Source: Mediterranea sp. An20 (GTDB taxonomy: Bacteria > Bacteroidota > Bacteroidia > Bacteroidales > Bacteroidaceae). Taken from it: a stretch of DNA of 64,000 nucleotides. Of this stretch, positions 1 through 8,259 are shown piece after piece. Both the position numbers and the translations under genes were made by a program. The notes below the pieces were generated by a model, which ran no database searches, was not told the origin of the DNA, and was given only the letters and a program-made list of their open reading frames with translations. Location: NCBI RefSeq assembly GCF_002160055.1, contig NZ_NFJV01000002.1, positions 172,800-236,799 of the forward strand, in the 5' to 3' direction. The first letter of the stretch is position 1. Every line of letters starts with the position of its first letter.

Positions 1-454
1 CGTAGAGGTTGCCCAATACCAGGTTCAGTTTGTTGTCGAATCCGCTGAGTTGTGCCCGGAAGAAAGGTCGGGCGTGGAGTCCTTTCCCGTTACTCTCATT
101 GGCGTCCTGCCAGTAGGGCAGTCCTTGGTATCCGCCCGAAGGGTAGTGTTTGGCTCCGCTGTAGTAGAGCAGGTGTACACCGGCTTCCAGTCTAAGGTTG
201 GCGAGGGGCTGGTAAGACACCCGTGGTTGCAGCCAAAGTCCCGGCAAGGTATATCCCTTGTCTACATTGCCTTTGAATTCGTTGTTCTGAAAGAAATTCA
301 GGTTATCTATGTTCAGTCTGAGGCATTGCCTGTCTCCGGCCGACAACAAGTAGGGGCGTTGGAATACTTCGTCTTGTATCTGTGCTTGTGCGATGGCTGG
401 CAGTAAGGCTGTTAGCAGGCACAGCAGGCTGTGGCAGAAGAGCTTTTTTATCAT
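1..454 (-). CDS. Exported protein of unknown function, partial (3' end outside window)
   Basis: The frame is open from an ATG at 454 to the window edge, so only the first ~151 residues are seen. It begins with a clear signal peptide (MIKKLFCHSLLCLLTALLPA, then IAQAQ), followed by a soluble or beta-rich stretch with many aromatic residues (PYLLSAGDRQ, LQPRVSYQPL, LHARPFFRAQL). This style suits an outer-membrane or periplasmic protein, but I do not recognise the family. The ATG follows the stop of the SUI1-family gene by one base, so the two are probably co-transcribed. Confidence 0.6.
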   Translation of the reverse strand, partial: MIKKLFCHSLLCLLTALLPAIAQAQIQDEVFQRPYLLSAGDRQCLRLNIDNLNFFQNNEFKGNVDKGYTLPGLWLQPRVSYQPLANLRLEAGVHLLYYSGAKHYPSGGYQGLPYWQDANESNGKGLHARPFFRAQLSGFDNKLNLVLGNLY

Positions 455-455
455 A

Positions 456-815
456 TCATCCGGCGGTCTTGGTTTGTGTATATCCAGCTTTCAGCAGCAG
501 TTCGGCTACTTTCTCTTTAAGCTCTCCCTGAATGATGATTTCGCCATCCTTGGCAGAACCGCCTGTGCCACATTTGTTTTTCAGCATTTTGCCCAGTTCC
601 TTCAGGTCTTCATCCGTACCGGTGAATCCGGTGACGAGTGTTACAGTTTTGCCGCCCCGGTTCTTCCGGTCCAGGCGTACGCGCAGGCGCTGTTGGGCGG
701 GAGGCAGGGTGACTGTTTCTTCTTCGTTCTCTGTTTCGTAGCAGAAATCGGGGTTGGTGGAGTAGACCACGTTCAGGCGGTCTTTCCAGTCGTTGTTCTT
801 ATTGCTTTTTGCCAT
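456..815 (-). CDS. SUI1/eIF1-family (YciH-like) translation factor
   Basis: A 119-residue protein. Its C-terminal half carries the SUI1 fold signature: RLDRKNRGGKTVTLVTGF, then a helix (EDLKELGKMLKNKCGTGG) and the strand GEIIIQG. Bacterial YciH-like proteins are thought to affect start-site fidelity at the 30S ribosome. The N-terminal NDWKDRLNVVYSTNPDFCY stretch fits the Bacteroidales members as I recall them. The frame is open further upstream to 887, but a TACTTTTG -7 element at 885-892 makes that start impossible. I chose the ATG at 815; 845 is an alternative. Confidence 0.85.
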   Translation of the reverse strand: MAKSNKNNDWKDRLNVVYSTNPDFCYETENEEETVTLPPAQQRLRVRLDRKNRGGKTVTLVTGFTGTDEDLKELGKMLKNKCGTGGSAKDGEIIIQGELKEKVAELLLKAGYTQTKTAG

Positions 816-884
816 GACAGATGGTGCTTGAGTTTGTTTTCTCATTTCATGTTCCGGACTTTTCCCGCCGGACGTTATTGGTTG

Positions 885-892
885 CAAAAGTA
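885..892 (-). promoter_or_regulatory. Bacteroidetes -7 element (TACTTTTG) for the SUI1-family gene
   Basis: The minus strand reads TACTTTTG, a match to the TAnnTTTG -7 consensus. It lies 70 bp upstream of the chosen start. No clear -33 TTTG is seen at the expected spacing. Confidence 0.5.
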
Positions 893-990
893 CGTCTTTT
901 CTTTTATCTGTCCGCGGCAGTTGGCAGAAATTTGTACAGGAAATTTATGTTAAGCTTCCGGCCTGCGGTCTGTTCTCCATAGAAAAAACG

Positions 991-998
991 TATCTTTG
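991..998 (+). promoter_or_regulatory. -7 element (TATCTTTG) for the FAH-family gene and ispF
   Basis: TATCTTTG lies 45 bp before the ATG at 1043, a typical Bacteroides leader length. The intervening leader has no hairpin. Confidence 0.55.
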
Positions 999-1042
999 TC
1001 CCCATCCTTATAGATAAATTCAGTAAAACCGATGAATGAGAT

Positions 1043-1660
1043 ATGAAAATCATAGCCGTAGGAATGAATTACGCCCTGCATAATCAGGAGTTAGGGCATG
1101 TGACGCACAGTACGGAACCGGTCATTTTTATGAAACCCGATTCGGCTTTGTTAAGAGACGGGAAACCTTTTTTCTTGCCGGACTTTTCAGACGACGTGCA
1201 GTATGAAACGGAGGTAGTGGTACGCATTTGCCGGTTGGGCAAACATATTGCCCCGCGTTTTGCTAGCCGTTATTACGATGCTGTGACGGTAGGCATTGAC
1301 TTTACCGCACGGGACCTTCAGAACCGTTTCCGTGCCGGCGGTCTGCCGTGGGAGTTATCCAAAGGTTTCGACAACTCCGCAGCTATCGGCCGATTCATTC
1401 CTTTGGAACAGTTGGGCGGCAATGTGCAGCAGTTGGATTTTCGTCTGGATATTGATGGACGTGAGGTTCAGCGGGGATGTACGGCCGACATGTTGTTCCG
1501 GGTGGACGATATTCTGTCCTATGTCAGCCGTTTCATGACGCTGAAGATGGGCGACCTGCTCTTTACCGGAACTCCCGCCGGAGTAGGCCCGGTGGCGGTG
1601 GGACAGCATTTGCAGGGATATTTGGGCGAAGAAGAAGTGTTGGATTTTTATATACGATAA
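1043..1660 (+). CDS. Fumarylacetoacetate hydrolase-family protein
   Basis: A 205-residue single-domain member of the FAH superfamily (hydratases, decarboxylases and acylpyruvate hydrolases acting on 2-oxo acids with a divalent metal). The metal-site pattern is visible: YETE at 54-57 (E55, E57) and the aspartates in GIDFTARD at 84-91, followed by SKGFDNSAAIG. The C-terminal DLLFTGTPAGVGPV loop is typical of the family. The exact substrate cannot be told from sequence. The stop is 5 bp before ispF, so the two share a transcript. Confidence 0.85.
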   Translation: MKIIAVGMNYALHNQELGHVTHSTEPVIFMKPDSALLRDGKPFFLPDFSDDVQYETEVVVRICRLGKHIAPRFASRYYDAVTVGIDFTARDLQNRFRAGGLPWELSKGFDNSAAIGRFIPLEQLGGNVQQLDFRLDIDGREVQRGCTADMLFRVDDILSYVSRFMTLKMGDLLFTGTPAGVGPVAVGQHLQGYLGEEEVLDFYIR

Positions 1661-1665
1661 GAACC

Positions 1666-2145
1666 ATGAAGATACGTGTAGGTTTCGGTTACGACGTCCA
1701 CCGGCTGGTGGAAGGTCGTGAATTGTGGCTGGGAGGCATACGTTTGGAGCATCCCCTGGGACTGTTGGGACATTCGGACGCCGATGTCCTTATCCATGCC
1801 ATTTGTGATGCTCTGTTAGGAGCCGCCAATATGCGCGACATTGGCTATCACTTTCCTGATACCGCCGGTGAGTTTGAACACATTGACAGTAAGATTCTGC
1901 TGAAGAAAACCGTGCAGCTGATTGCTGCCAAGGGCTATGCGGTGGGCAATGTCGATGCCACCGTCTGCGCCGAGCGTCCGAAGCTGAATCCGCATATCCC
2001 TCTGATGAAGCAGACCCTGGCTGCCGTGATGGGCATTGATGAAGACGACGTGTCCATCAAGGCCACCACCACGGAGAAACTGGGATTTACCGGGCGCGAA
2101 GAAGGCATTTCGGCCTATGCCACGGTGCTGATAGAGCGTGAGTAG
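1666..2145 (+). CDS. ispF: 2-C-methyl-D-erythritol 2,4-cyclodiphosphate synthase
   Basis: A 159-residue enzyme of the MEP isoprenoid pathway that cyclises CDP-ME-2-phosphate to MEcPP and releases CMP. The N-terminus MKIRVGFGYDVHRL contains the zinc ligands D10 and H12; H44 in DADVLIHAICDAL is the third. ATTTEKLGFTGREEGISA near the C-terminus matches the CMP-binding region. A longer frame runs back to 1477, but the family always begins at the GFGYDVH stretch, so the ATG at 1666 is used. Confidence 0.96.
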   Translation: MKIRVGFGYDVHRLVEGRELWLGGIRLEHPLGLLGHSDADVLIHAICDALLGAANMRDIGYHFPDTAGEFEHIDSKILLKKTVQLIAAKGYAVGNVDATVCAERPKLNPHIPLMKQTLAAVMGIDEDDVSIKATTTEKLGFTGREEGISAYATVLIERE

Positions 2146-2146
2146 G

Positions 2147-2623
2147 TTATTGCAGCAGGGCTGCTGCAAACTGCCAGATGAAGTAGCCGCATACGATGCA
2201 CTTCACCACCGTGCCCAGCAAGAATCCCAATACAGAACCCAAGCCGGACTTCAGGGCTTCGCGCGTTTCCCGTCCCCCCAACAGCTCGCCTATGAAAGCG
2301 CCGAGAAAGGGACCTAGGATGATGCCCCAGGGCAGAAAGAACAGTCCGATGAGGGTGCCGATCAGGCAACCCCGTGTGCCCCATTTGCTGCTGCCGCTGT
2401 ATTTGGCTCCCAAGAGGGGGACGAAATAATCGAGCACCTGGATGACGATGACAATGCCCAACCATACCAGCAGTTGGGTAAGGCTGAACTGTACTTTTTC
2501 TGTAAAGTGGAGCAGCAACAGTCCGGCGTATGCCAGCGGCGGACCGGGCAGCATGGGAAGGATGCAGCCGGCCAGACCTGTCAGCAGGCAGAGGGCACCT
2601 GCGATGATAAGAAAAATATCCAT
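2147..2623 (-). CDS. DUF456-family small membrane protein
   Basis: A 158-residue protein with about four hydrophobic segments. It starts MDIFLIIAGALCLLTGLAGC, followed by LPMLPGPPLAYAGLLLLHF, then glycine-rich helices (IGTLIGLFFLPWGIILGPFL). The PGPP turn and glycine-zipper pattern are typical of DUF456. Function unknown. The frame is open to 2677, but a TATCTTTG -7 element at 2648-2655 lies inside that extension, so the ATG at 2623 is chosen. It is convergent with ispF, the two stops being one base apart. Confidence 0.8.
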   Translation of the reverse strand: MDIFLIIAGALCLLTGLAGCILPMLPGPPLAYAGLLLLHFTEKVQFSLTQLLVWLGIVIVIQVLDYFVPLLGAKYSGSSKWGTRGCLIGTLIGLFFLPWGIILGPFLGAFIGELLGGRETREALKSGLGSVLGFLLGTVVKCIVCGYFIWQFAAALLQ

Positions 2624-2647
2624 AATTCTGAAAATGGTTAGCTGTCG

Positions 2648-2655
2648 CAAAGATA
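2648..2655 (-). promoter_or_regulatory. -7 element (TATCTTTG) for the DUF456 gene
   Basis: An exact TAnnTTTG match on the minus strand, 25 bp upstream of the ATG at 2623. It decides the start codon of that gene. Confidence 0.5.
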
Positions 2656-2742
2656 GTGGAAAAAGTGGAATCTGCAAGGACTTCGGGCGACAGCCGTCAG
2701 TTACCGGCCGGTTATCTGGGTCGGGCGTTTGGCATGGATAGC

Positions 2743-2830
2743 TATTTGGGCAAGATTGCCGGGCGCTGAGAAGCAGACTGCCGGGCGCTTGGAATCCGGC
2801 TTGTTATAGATAAGAAGCAGATGGTTGATT
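2743..2830 (+). repeat. Degenerate 22-bp intergenic repeat array (copy 1)
   Basis: Core-like decamers start at exact 22-bp steps: TATTTGGGCA at 2743, GCTGAGAAGC at 2765, GCTTGGAATC at 2787 and GATAAGAAGC at 2809. The array sits between the DUF456 promoter and the GH89 gene. See the finding on the 22-bp family. Confidence 0.5.
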
Positions 2831-2922
2831 ATCTGTGAGATAGGGAAGGACTTGCCGGAGCTTCGCAGCTATGCTTCCTGTTGAAATGAAACTACTTATT
2901 TACCTGTAAATATATCAAGTGT

Positions 2923-5076
2923 ATGAGAAAATTTCTTCTGTTTTGTGCCTTCTGTCTGACTGTGGGATTGGCAAAGGCATCGCCGATAACCGGATTGCTG
3001 GAACGCATTGCTCCGGGAGCGTCGGACAAGTTTAAGATTGAGATGCAACGCTCGGATACCGACTTCTTCGAGTTGGACCAGGCGGGCGATAAGGTTGTGG
3101 TGCGCGGCAACAGCTACGTCAGTCTGGCTACGGGCATCCACTGGTACCTGAAGTATTATGCAGGCATCCATCTGTCGTGGAATGGCATGAAGGCTGCTTT
3201 GCCCGATGTGCTTCCGCCCGTTGCACATAGGGAACGGCATGAGACGAACCTGAAAGACCGTTACTACCTCAACTATTGCACCTTCTCCTACAGCATGGCC
3301 TTCTGGGACTGGGAGCGTTGGGAACAGGAAATCGACTGGATGGCCCTGCACGGTATCAACGTCCCGTTGGCCCTGGTGGGAACGGATGCCGTGTGGCGAA
3401 ACGTATTGCTCCGATTAGGATATAGCCGCGACGAGGCGAATGCCTTTGTGGCCGGTCCGGCTTTTCAGGCCTGGTGGCTGATGAACAACCTCGAAGGCTG
3501 GGGCGGACCCAATAGCGACCGGTGGTATGAGGACCGGGTGGCGTTGCAGAAGAAAATCCTGAAACGGATGCGCGACTACGGGATGCGTCCCGTGTTGCCC
3601 GGCTATTCGGGCATGTTGCCGCACGATGCCGGGCAGAAACTGGGGTGGGCCATCACCGACCCCGGTAAGTGGAACGGCTTTAACCGTCCGGCGTTTTTGC
3701 AGCCCACTGACCCTCATTTTCAGGAAATAGCTGCTTTATACTACAAAGAGCTGACCCGGCTTTTCGGCAAGGCCGATTTTTACAGCATGGACCCTTTCCA
3801 CGAAGGTGGACGGGTGGACGGTGTCGATTTGGATGCCGCCGGACAGGCCATCTGGCAGGCCATGAAGAAAGCCAATCCGCGTGCGGCGTGGGTGGTGCAG
3901 GCGTGGGGAGCCAATCCGCGTCCACAGATGATACAGAGTGTGCTCAAAGGCGATATGATGGTGCTCGACCTGTATTCGGAAAGCCGTCCGCAATGGGGCG
4001 ACCCGGAGTCTTCGTGGTATCGGAAGAACGGCTTCGACGGGCATGACTGGCTCTACTGCATGCTGCTGAATTATGGTGGAAACGTGGGCCTGCACGGCAA
4101 GATGAAACACGTTATTGACGAGTTCTACAAAGCCAAGGCCAGTCCGTTCGGTTCCACCCTTCGGGGGGTAGGCCTGACAATGGAGGGTATCGAGAACAAT
4201 CCAGTAATGTATGAACTGGTGAGCGAACTGCCTTGGCGTGCCGAACCTTTTGGCAAAGACGAGTGGTTGGCGGGTTATCTCAAGGCACGCTACGGCAAAG
4301 CCGATGCCCGTGTGCTCGAGGCTTGGACGCTGTTGAGCAACACCATCTACGCTTGCCCGGACCAGTCTACCCAGCAGGGTACGCACGAGTCGGTCTTCTG
4401 TGCCCGTCCTTCGCTTCATGCCTACCAGGTATCGTCGTGGTCGGAGATGTCGGATTATTACAACCCGGCAGACGTCATCCATGCGGCAGGTATCTTGCTG
4501 GAGCATGCTGAGGATTTCCGCGGTAACAACCATTTTGAATATGACCTGGTGGACGTGGTGCGTCAGGCAGTGGCTGAAAAGGGGCGTTTGGTCTATCCCG
4601 TGGTGGTCAGCGCTTTCAAGGCAGGCGACCGCGAACTGTTTGCTGCTGCTTCTCGCCGTTTCCTCGACTTGATTCTTCTGCAAGACAAGCTGTTGGCCAC
4701 ACGGACAGAGTTTAGAGTGGGCAGATGGATAGAGAGCGCCCGTAAACTGGGGCACACGCCGGACGAGAAAGACCGGTACGAATGGAATGCCCGTGTGCAG
4801 ATTACTACGTGGGGCAACCGTGTCACAGCCGATGACGGCGGGTTGCGCGACTATGCCCATAAGGAGTGGAACGGACTTTTGCGCGATTTCTACTATATGC
4901 GCTGGAAAACTTATTTCGACGAACTGACCCGCCAGTTGGATGGTGGCGAACCCCGTACCATCGACTTCTATGCCCTGGAAGAACCGTGGACATTGCAACA
5001 CAATGCCTATGCCTCCGACGCTGAGGGCGATGCACTCTCTGTGGCGCGTGAGGTGTACGAGGCCATTGCACGCTGA
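2923..5076 (+). CDS. Alpha-N-acetylglucosaminidase, GH89
   Basis: A 717-residue secreted enzyme with signal peptide MRKFLLFCAFCLTVGLAKA. GH89 (NAGLU family) removes terminal alpha-linked GlcNAc, as found on gastric mucin O-glycans and heparan sulfate. Family hallmarks are present: WMALHGINVPLALVGTDAVW, NNLEGWGGP, and two acidic motifs that probably hold the catalytic glutamates, FHEGG near residue 293 and MEGIENNPVMYEL near 421. An N-terminal alpha/beta domain precedes the TIM barrel and an all-alpha C-terminal domain follows. It stands alone, not next to a SusC/SusD pair, and is followed by a terminator-like hairpin. Confidence 0.93.
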   Translation: MRKFLLFCAFCLTVGLAKASPITGLLERIAPGASDKFKIEMQRSDTDFFELDQAGDKVVVRGNSYVSLATGIHWYLKYYAGIHLSWNGMKAALPDVLPPVAHRERHETNLKDRYYLNYCTFSYSMAFWDWERWEQEIDWMALHGINVPLALVGTDAVWRNVLLRLGYSRDEANAFVAGPAFQAWWLMNNLEGWGGPNSDRWYEDRVALQKKILKRMRDYGMRPVLPGYSGMLPHDAGQKLGWAITDPGKWNGFNRPAFLQPTDPHFQEIAALYYKELTRLFGKADFYSMDPFHEGGRVDGVDLDAAGQAIWQAMKKANPRAAWVVQAWGANPRPQMIQSVLKGDMMVLDLYSESRPQWGDPESSWYRKNGFDGHDWLYCMLLNYGGNVGLHGKMKHVIDEFYKAKASPFGSTLRGVGLTMEGIENNPVMYELVSELPWRAEPFGKDEWLAGYLKARYGKADARVLEAWTLLSNTIYACPDQSTQQGTHESVFCARPSLHAYQVSSWSEMSDYYNPADVIHAAGILLEHAEDFRGNNHFEYDLVDVVRQAVAEKGRLVYPVVVSAFKAGDRELFAAASRRFLDLILLQDKLLATRTEFRVGRWIESARKLGHTPDEKDRYEWNARVQITTWGNRVTADDGGLRDYAHKEWNGLLRDFYYMRWKTYFDELTRQLDGGEPRTIDFYALEEPWTLQHNAYASDAEGDALSVAREVYEAIAR

Positions 5077-5084
5077 AACATAAT

Positions 5085-5135
5085 CATGCCTCCGCGGGCA
5101 TCAGGCAGAAACCTGGTCTTGCGGAGGCATGGTTT
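5085..5135 (+). terminator. Hairpin after the GH89 gene
   Basis: CATGCCTCCGC (5085-5095) pairs perfectly with GCGGAGGCATG (5121-5131) and is followed by GTTTTA. The loop contains a smaller CAGG/CCTG hairpin. Confidence 0.6.
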
Positions 5136-5153
5136 TAGGGGAGAGAGCGTGGC

Positions 5154-5252
5154 TCATTCCCCTTCTTCCAACTGGAAAGTCTCTTCTACCGGTTTGCCGA
5201 ACAACCGGGCTATCTTCAGTGCCAACACTTTACACGAATACAAGTAAGAAGT
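5154..5252 (-). pseudogene. 3' remnant of a small XRE-family HTH regulator (YgzD/YozG-like)
   Basis: Read on the minus strand, 5154-5237 gives SCKVLALKIARLFGKPVEE followed by TFQLEEGE and a stop. This is the characteristic C-terminus of the ~70-residue Cro/CI-type regulators whose last helix ends LALKIARLFGKPVEEIF-LEE. The upstream two thirds, including the helix-turn-helix, are gone and replaced by AT-rich sequence, and there is no start codon at a sensible distance. A decayed fragment, not a functional gene. Confidence 0.7.
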
Positions 5253-5360
5253 ATAATAAGTAATGTATATTTTACATGTTTAACGGCCTTTCCTATCTTT
5301 CCTCTTCCCCCTTTTGTAAAAGAACGTGCTTTCATATTTCCTATTTCCGATTCAAACCTT

Positions 5361-5368
5361 TATCTTTG
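5361..5368 (+). promoter_or_regulatory. -7 element (TATCTTTG) for surE-lpxB
   Basis: An exact TAnnTTTG match, 29 bp before the surE ATG. Because the longest frame starts upstream of it (5326), it supports the start at 5398. Confidence 0.6.
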
Positions 5369-5397
5369 CGTCACCAATACTGATAAAACAAAATACG

Positions 5398-6162
5398 ATG
5401 GAAAATCAAAGACCTTTGATACTGGTTTCCAATGATGACGGCATCACAGCCAAGGGAATCAGCGAACTGATTAAGTTTCTCCGCCCCTTGGGCGAAATAG
5501 TGGTAATGGCTCCCGACACTTCCCGTTCCGGCACCTCGTGCTCGCTCACGGTGAAAGAGCCTATTCATTATCAGCTCATCCGCAAAGAAGTGGGGCTGAC
5601 TGTCTATAAATGCTCCGGTACGCCGACCGATTGTGTCAAGCTGGCTTTCCATGCCGTGCTCGACCGTAAGCCCGACTTAGTGGTGGGCGGTATCAATCAT
5701 GGTGACAACTCGGCCGTCAATGTGCATTATTCGGGCACGATGGGCGTCGTGTTGGAAGGCTGTCTGAAGGGGGTTCCCTCTATCGCTTTTTCCATCTGCA
5801 GCCACGACCCCAATGCCGATTTCGAACCTTCCGGCGAGTATGTCCGCGACATCGTGCGCAAGGTGCTCGACAAGGGGCTTCCTCCTTTGACCTGCCTCAA
5901 TATCAATATCCCTGATACCAAGGAACTGAAAGGTGTCAGAGTGTGCGAACAGACATTGGGACAGTGGACCAACGAGTGGGAGCATTTTGCCCACCGGGGT
6001 GACTCGCAGTATTATTGGCTGACGGGTGAGTTTGAGAATACTGACCCCGAAAACGAGAAGAACGACCACTGGGCTTTGGACAATGGATACATCGCCATTA
6101 CGCCCACTACGGTAGACATGACAGCCTACAGCTTGGTGGAAGAACTGAAAACGTGGTTCTGA
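5398..6162 (+). CDS. surE: 5'/3'-nucleotidase SurE
   Basis: A 254-residue metal-dependent nucleoside monophosphate phosphatase. The N-terminal [15 protein letters not shown] holds the metal-binding NDD pair; [14 protein letters not shown] and [10 protein letters not shown] are further family motifs, and [20 protein letters not shown] completes the active site. The ATG at 5398 gives the family N-terminus. lpxB starts 4 bp after the stop, so they form an operon. Confidence 0.95.
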   Translation: MENQRPLILVSNDDGITAKGISELIKFLRPLGEIVVMAPDTSRSGTSCSLTVKEPIHYQLIRKEVGLTVYKCSGTPTDCVKLAFHAVLDRKPDLVVGGINHGDNSAVNVHYSGTMGVVLEGCLKGVPSIAFSICSHDPNADFEPSGEYVRDIVRKVLDKGLPPLTCLNINIPDTKELKGVRVCEQTLGQWTNEWEHFAHRGDSQYYWLTGEFENTDPENEKNDHWALDNGYIAITPTTVDMTAYSLVEELKTWF

Positions 6163-6166
6163 AGTC

Positions 6167-7312
6167 ATGAAGTATTACCTCATTGTCGGTGAAGCTTCTG
6201 CCGACCTGCATGCCTCGCGTCTCATGACTGCCTTGAAACGCGAAGACCCGCAGGCGGAGTTCCGCTTTTTTGGCGGCGATCTCATGGCGGCTGTCGGAGG
6301 AACTCAGGTGAAGCATTATAGGGAACTGGCTTATATGGGCTTTATCCCGGTATTGCTACATCTGCGTACTATTTTGTCCGCCTTGGAGTTCTGCAAAAAA
6401 GACATCACGGCGTGGCATCCCGACGTGGTGATACTGGTAGATTATCCGGGCTTCAACCTGAAGATAGCCAAATATGTGCATGCCCATACCGGTATTCCTG
6501 TCTATTATTACATTTCCCCTAAGATCTGGGCGTGGAAAGAATACCGCATCAAGAATATACGCCGCGATGTGGACAAGTTGTTTTCTATCTTGCCTTTTGA
6601 GGTAGATTTCTTCGAAAACAAGCACCGTTATCCTATCTGCTATGTCGGTAATCCTACGGTAGACGAGGTGTATGCTTTCCGCTCTTCTTATACCGAAACA
6701 TTTGAGGAGTTTACTGCGGCCAACGGATTGGGAAGCTTGCCTATTGTGGCTCTGCTGGCAGGGAGCCGGCGGCAAGAAATCAAAGATAACTTGCCGGATA
6801 TGATTCAGGCTGCTTCTGCTTTCTCTGGCGTGCAACTGGTGGTGGCGGGTGCTCCGGGGATAGCTCCAGAGTTCTATCGGGATTATATAGGGAATGCACC
6901 GGTGAAGGTGATTTTCGGGCAGACTTATCCTTTGCTCTCTCATGCCCGGGCTGCTCTTGTTACCTCGGGCACGGCAACGTTGGAGACGGCTTTGTTTCGT
7001 GTGCCGCAGGTGGTGTGTTATTATGTCGCGCTACCCAAACTGACCGGTCTGCTGAAGCGATGGCTGCTGAAAGTGAAGTTTGTGTCGCTCGTCAATCTGA
7101 TAGCCAACCGGGAAGTGGTAACGGAACTGGTGGCCGACAAGATGACTGTAAAACGGATAGAAAGTGAATTGCGACGCTTGTTGTACGACCAGGAATATGT
7201 CGACAGACAGCAAAACGAATACGATGAAGTAGCCCTCCGCTTGGGAGAACCGGGAGCATCGGCACATGCCGCCCATCTTATGGTGGAGTTTCTGGCTGGT
7301 CATTCCTCGTAG
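6167..7312 (+). CDS. lpxB: Lipid-A-disaccharide synthase
   Basis: A 381-residue GT19 enzyme that joins UDP-2,3-diacylglucosamine to lipid X to make the lipid A disaccharide at the inner membrane. It begins KYYLIVGEASADLHASRL, the classic GE(A/P)SGD-type motif, and shows FFGGDLMAAVGG, YYISPKIWAWKEYRIKNI and LLAGSRRQEIKDNLP (nucleotide-sugar domain), then TSGTATLETALF. Length and motif order are normal. It is translationally close to surE and followed by a terminator at 7356. Confidence 0.95.
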   Translation: MKYYLIVGEASADLHASRLMTALKREDPQAEFRFFGGDLMAAVGGTQVKHYRELAYMGFIPVLLHLRTILSALEFCKKDITAWHPDVVILVDYPGFNLKIAKYVHAHTGIPVYYYISPKIWAWKEYRIKNIRRDVDKLFSILPFEVDFFENKHRYPICYVGNPTVDEVYAFRSSYTETFEEFTAANGLGSLPIVALLAGSRRQEIKDNLPDMIQAASAFSGVQLVVAGAPGIAPEFYRDYIGNAPVKVIFGQTYPLLSHARAALVTSGTATLETALFRVPQVVCYYVALPKLTGLLKRWLLKVKFVSLVNLIANREVVTELVADKMTVKRIESELRRLLYDQEYVDRQQNEYDEVALRLGEPGASAHAAHLMVEFLAGHSS

Positions 7313-7355
7313 CTTGCATTCTGATACAGATTGTGCAATAATATGTTAAACCTTT

Positions 7356-7392
7356 GCGAGCCGGTGCAGTAAATCACCGGCTCGTGTGTTTT
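7356..7392 (+). terminator. Rho-independent terminator after lpxB
   Basis: CGAGCCGGTG (7357-7366) pairs with CACCGGCTCG (7375-7384) around an 8-nt loop, followed by TGTGTTTTC. Confidence 0.75.
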
Positions 7393-7423
7393 CTTGGTAA
7401 ACAGTCTTAAAAATGCAACGATT

Positions 7424-8146
7424 ATGAAGAAGATAACTTATTTATGTATGATGGCGTGCTTGGCTGTAGCGCTCGCTTTCCAATCGTGTGACGATGGCGA
7501 TGGTTATTCGATGGGTGATTTCACCGAACCTCAGTTGGCTACCGTACGGGCTGTGTCCGGCACCGGGTTCTATCTGGATTGTGACGTGTGGGGTACCTGC
7601 TGGCCTGTCAATACCGATATGGGCTGGTACATACCCATAGACGGGCAACGGGTGGTTACCGTGTTCAATCCGCTGTGGGATAACTATGGAGGCTTTGACC
7701 ATGCAGTGAAAATCCTGGAAATCCAGAACGTGCTGACCAAGTATGTGGAAACCGTGACTACGGTAGAGGTCGATACTATTGCCAATGATGTTGTGCCTGT
7801 CGCAGAAGATGGCATTACTATCACCAATGGCTATCTGAACGTGTTTTTCCTCCAACGTCTGCCTTTCACTACCGATGTACGTCTGATTTATGTGAAAGAC
7901 GACCTGAAGCAGACCGTTACCCCTGCCGTAGGCGAAGACGGATTTTATCATTTGGAACTCCGCTGCAATACGCAGGCTGATGTGGAAACTCCTGGTACTT
8001 ATAGCATGGTGTCTTATAGCTTGAATGAGTTGAACTACGACCCGTCTGCCGAAGGCATCAAGTTAAAAGTCAACTTGGAGGGAAGCGGTGAACAGGAACT
8101 GACTTTCCATGTGGTGCAGGAAGAAGGAACTTCCTTGCAAGAGTAA
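7424..8146 (+). CDS. NigD-like lipoprotein
   Basis: A 240-residue lipoprotein with signal MKKITYLCMMACLAVALAFQ and lipobox Cys in FQSCDDGD. The order of a small N-terminal barrel (LATVRAVSGTGFYLDCDVWG, RVVTVFNPL) and a larger C-terminal beta domain with YLNVFFLQRL and HLELRCN fits the NigD family of Bacteroides, named from a bacteriocin-associated protein; its biochemical role is unknown. The ATG at 7424 gives a compact signal peptide; the extension to 7394 does not. It stands alone between two terminators. Confidence 0.75.
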   Translation: MKKITYLCMMACLAVALAFQSCDDGDGYSMGDFTEPQLATVRAVSGTGFYLDCDVWGTCWPVNTDMGWYIPIDGQRVVTVFNPLWDNYGGFDHAVKILEIQNVLTKYVETVTTVEVDTIANDVVPVAEDGITITNGYLNVFFLQRLPFTTDVRLIYVKDDLKQTVTPAVGEDGFYHLELRCNTQADVETPGTYSMVSYSLNELNYDPSAEGIKLKVNLEGSGEQELTFHVVQEEGTSLQE

Positions 8147-8167
8147 GATAGATAACCTTTCAGAGAT

Positions 8168-8210
8168 GCAGATGACACCATCTTTACGTTGAGTGGTGTC
8201 ATCTGCTTTA
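8168..8210 (+). terminator. Strong hairpin between the NigD-like gene and cdsA
   Basis: GCAGATGACACCA (8168-8180) pairs perfectly with TGGTGTCATCTGC (8194-8206), followed by TTTATTTA. It may serve both converging genes. Confidence 0.75.
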
Positions 8211-8259
8211 TTTATATCTTGATAGAGAGAGTTTCTTAGTGCCGTACAGCACGCTTTGT

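Noticed and set aside
1355..1609. Minus-strand open frames inside the FAH-family gene and similar shadows across the window
   Set aside because: They overlap well-supported genes on the other strand, have no family motifs and follow from codon bias of the real genes.
3736..5001. 421-codon minus-strand frame antisense to the GH89 gene
   Set aside because: The GH89 motifs fix the coding strand; the antisense product is His/Arg-rich and resembles no family.
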